A stretch of 18,234 nt of DNA from Sedimentisphaerales bacterium. Its GTDB lineage: Bacteria > Planctomycetota > Phycisphaerae > Sedimentisphaerales > SG8-4. The stretch lies in contig JAFGJR010000100.1 of assembly GCA_016928975.1 (NCBI GenBank), forward strand, positions 1 to 18,234, in the 5' to 3' direction. This document shows, one piece after another, positions 16,880-18,234 of this stretch. Below the pieces are notes generated by a model, which was not told where the DNA came from, searched no databases, and saw only the letters and a list, made by a program, of their open reading frames with translations. The position numbers and the translations under genes are program-made. The stretch's first letter is position 1; every line of letters starts with the position of its first letter.

Positions 16880-18234
16880 CATCGCACGTCATATCGGTTC
16901 AGGCCCAGGAAGGCCAGCGCGCAAAACAGCACATCGAAAAGGAAAAGCAGGAGCACATCCGGCCAGCCGGTCCGCAAGGCCTGTGCCACGGTCGGATACG
17001 TGTATCTCATCTCGGGCAGCACCGCCTTCGACAGGTCAAAACCGTCCGCATAGTGGTAGCTCTCCATGCCCCTCCAGCGACGGATAACGACTTTGTCGTA
17101 GACGGCCTGCTTGACCTGGTCCTGATATCTCCGGGCGTTGGCCGTGAAGTCATCGGACGCGGACGTTCCTGTGCCGCAAAGCCCGCATACGACGTAGGTG
17201 TAGCTGCAGATCGGGGAAATCCTGGACAGGTCCGTCGCGAGGGAGAACTGCACTTGCCTCCTGCGCGCATAGTCCTGGTCGATTCTCCTGAGTTCATCGG
17301 CAAGACGCCTTTCATATCGGCTCGCCACGGATGCAAACAATTCCTCGAATGTCTTCTTCGCCTGCCTGCCTGCCTCGGTCTCCGGACTCGTTCTACGCAT
17401 GTCTTCCTCCGGGGCTCCACACTCCTTGAAGCATCTTTCCCGGAGACTCTCCCTCTCTTCGATCATTTCTTGGTCGATGTCTTCCGCGGCGAGCCTGCGG
17501 GTGAGGTCGTAGACGCTCGCACTCTCTATGGGGTAGAGGACGCCCGCGAGCATCGGGCTGACCTTGGGGACCCCGAGGATCAGCACGGCCCATGCGAACA
17601 AGGCCAGCACAATCGAGTTCATCGGGTGCCGCGTGAGGGCCGAGAGGCACAGACCCAGGCACACCATGCCAAGGAGGAACACGAGCGTCACCGCCATGAT
17701 CAGGAGGAACGCGGGCCAGACTTCCCGGGACAGGATCGACACGTCCGGGGACAGATCAAGCACGACCAGGGAGACCAGCATCGAGAGGGCGAACGGGATG
17801 AGCAGGGCGACATAGTCGCCCACGACCTTGCTGAGGAGAATGCGGCTGCGGGGGACCGCGCCGGCGATCATCAGGGCCAGCGTGCCCGATTCCCTCTCAC
17901 CGGAGATCGAGTTGAAGGTGAGAATCATCGCGGCCAACGACAGGACGAAGACCACGTTGAACAGCAGATCGGCCTTGCCAAAGAGGAGCGAATGGGGATT
18001 GTCGGTGCTGGGCTGCTTGATCGTGCGCCACAGGCCCGATCGGGCCGTGGTCATCTTGTCGGGCAGAAATGGATCGACGCCGGAGCTGAAGATGCTCAGA
18101 ACCGACGGCGGCCTGAGGCCCTGCGCCTCCGTGTAGATCTCCACACCGGTCCCATAGCGCTGCCGATACTGCTGGTGCTCTCTCCGGTAGGCGTCCAGCC
18201 GCCGCTCGTAGTCCCTGCGGCTGACGTACATCCC
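16879..18234 (-). CDS. ABC-2-type exporter permease, subfamily C (C2), 5'-truncated by the window edge
   Basis: The frame is open to the right edge. The ATG at 18229-18231 is internal: the codon before it is GGG (Gly), and the resulting GMYVSRRDYERRL aligns with residues 33-45 of C1 (GMYVGRKDYERRL). About 32 residues with TM1 are therefore missing from the window. What is visible, over 451 codons, is ectodomain one with GLRPPSVLSIFSSGVDPFLPDK, coupling motif SGERESGTLALMI, LLSKVVGDY, several TMs, a charged helical segment (AAEDIDQEMIEERESLRER), DLSRISPICSY, CGLCGTG, a late segment with DGFDLSKAVLPEMRY, the last TM and tail NRYDVR. It is the closest paralogue of C1 and likely its partner. The array promoter must lie further right, outside the window. 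Confidence 0.9.
   Translation of the reverse strand, partial: GMYVSRRDYERRLDAYRREHQQYRQRYGTGVEIYTEAQGLRPPSVLSIFSSGVDPFLPDKMTTARSGLWRTIKQPSTDNPHSLLFGKADLLFNVVFVLSLAAMILTFNSISGERESGTLALMIAGAVPRSRILLSKVVGDYVALLIPFALSMLVSLVVLDLSPDVSILSREVWPAFLLIMAVTLVFLLGMVCLGLCLSALTRHPMNSIVLALFAWAVLILGVPKVSPMLAGVLYPIESASVYDLTRRLAAEDIDQEMIEERESLRERCFKECGAPEEDMRRTSPETEAGRQAKKTFEELFASVASRYERRLADELRRIDQDYARRRQVQFSLATDLSRISPICSYTYVVCGLCGTGTSASDDFTANARRYQDQVKQAVYDKVVIRRWRGMESYHYADGFDLSKAVLPEMRYTYPTVAQALRTGWPDVLLLFLFDVLFCALAFLGLNRYDVR

Noticed and set aside
3247..18234. Assignment to a known system such as gliding-motility GldFG, NosDFY or a bacteriocin immunity exporter
   Set aside because: The general ABC-2 plus ATPase layout overlaps with these, but none of their specific partner genes is present and the LamG fusion and YDVR tails do not point to any of them.

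Overview
The window looks like a GC-rich bacterial chromosome segment. I infer Planctomycetota, probably a Phycisphaerae-type lineage. The grounds are the style of the Gfo/Idh/MocA oxidoreductase, the LamG module that opens with an 'ADPNLVAWWKLD'-type strand, and large paralogous families of ABC-2 permeases. This is recognition by eye, not a database placement.

Left part (1-3224, plus strand): the 3' portion of a Gfo/Idh/MocA-family oxidoreductase (its N-terminus lies off the left edge), then gmd and fcl. Gmd and Fcl together convert GDP-D-mannose to GDP-L-fucose. The gmd stop and fcl start overlap in an ATGA, so the two are very probably co-translated.

Right part (3247-18234, all minus strand, transcribed right to left): one tightly packed array of ten genes with gaps of 13-66 bases, which runs off the right edge. 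It holds eight ABC-2-type permeases, one ABC ATPase and one repeat-rich exported protein. The permeases fall into three subfamilies that I call A (471-474 aa), B (511-838 aa) and C (about 487 aa). Transcription order is C2 (partial), C1, ATPase, B1, repeat lipoprotein-like protein, A1, B2, A2, B3, A3. Three B-A pairs therefore follow one another, with the exported protein inside the first pair. Every permease ends in the same four residues, Y-D-V-R, and all keep a coupling-helix motif of the S/C-G-E-[RK]-E-x-G-T-L type. All carry two large extracytoplasmic domains with shared motifs.

The most notable part is the B subfamily. B1 (12053-14569) is a fusion: signal sequence, complete LamG lectin-like domain, transmembrane helix, then the permease. 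B3 (4708-6678) has the same N-terminal layout but keeps only about 20 residues of the LamG fold. B2 (8155-9690) has none of it. The array looks like an expanded exporter family with only one ATPase visible, in which a surface-binding domain has been joined to a membrane subunit and later eroded. Substrate and function are unknown. Adjacency to fucose-nucleotide genes is suggestive at most, because those genes point the other way and end 22 bases from the array.
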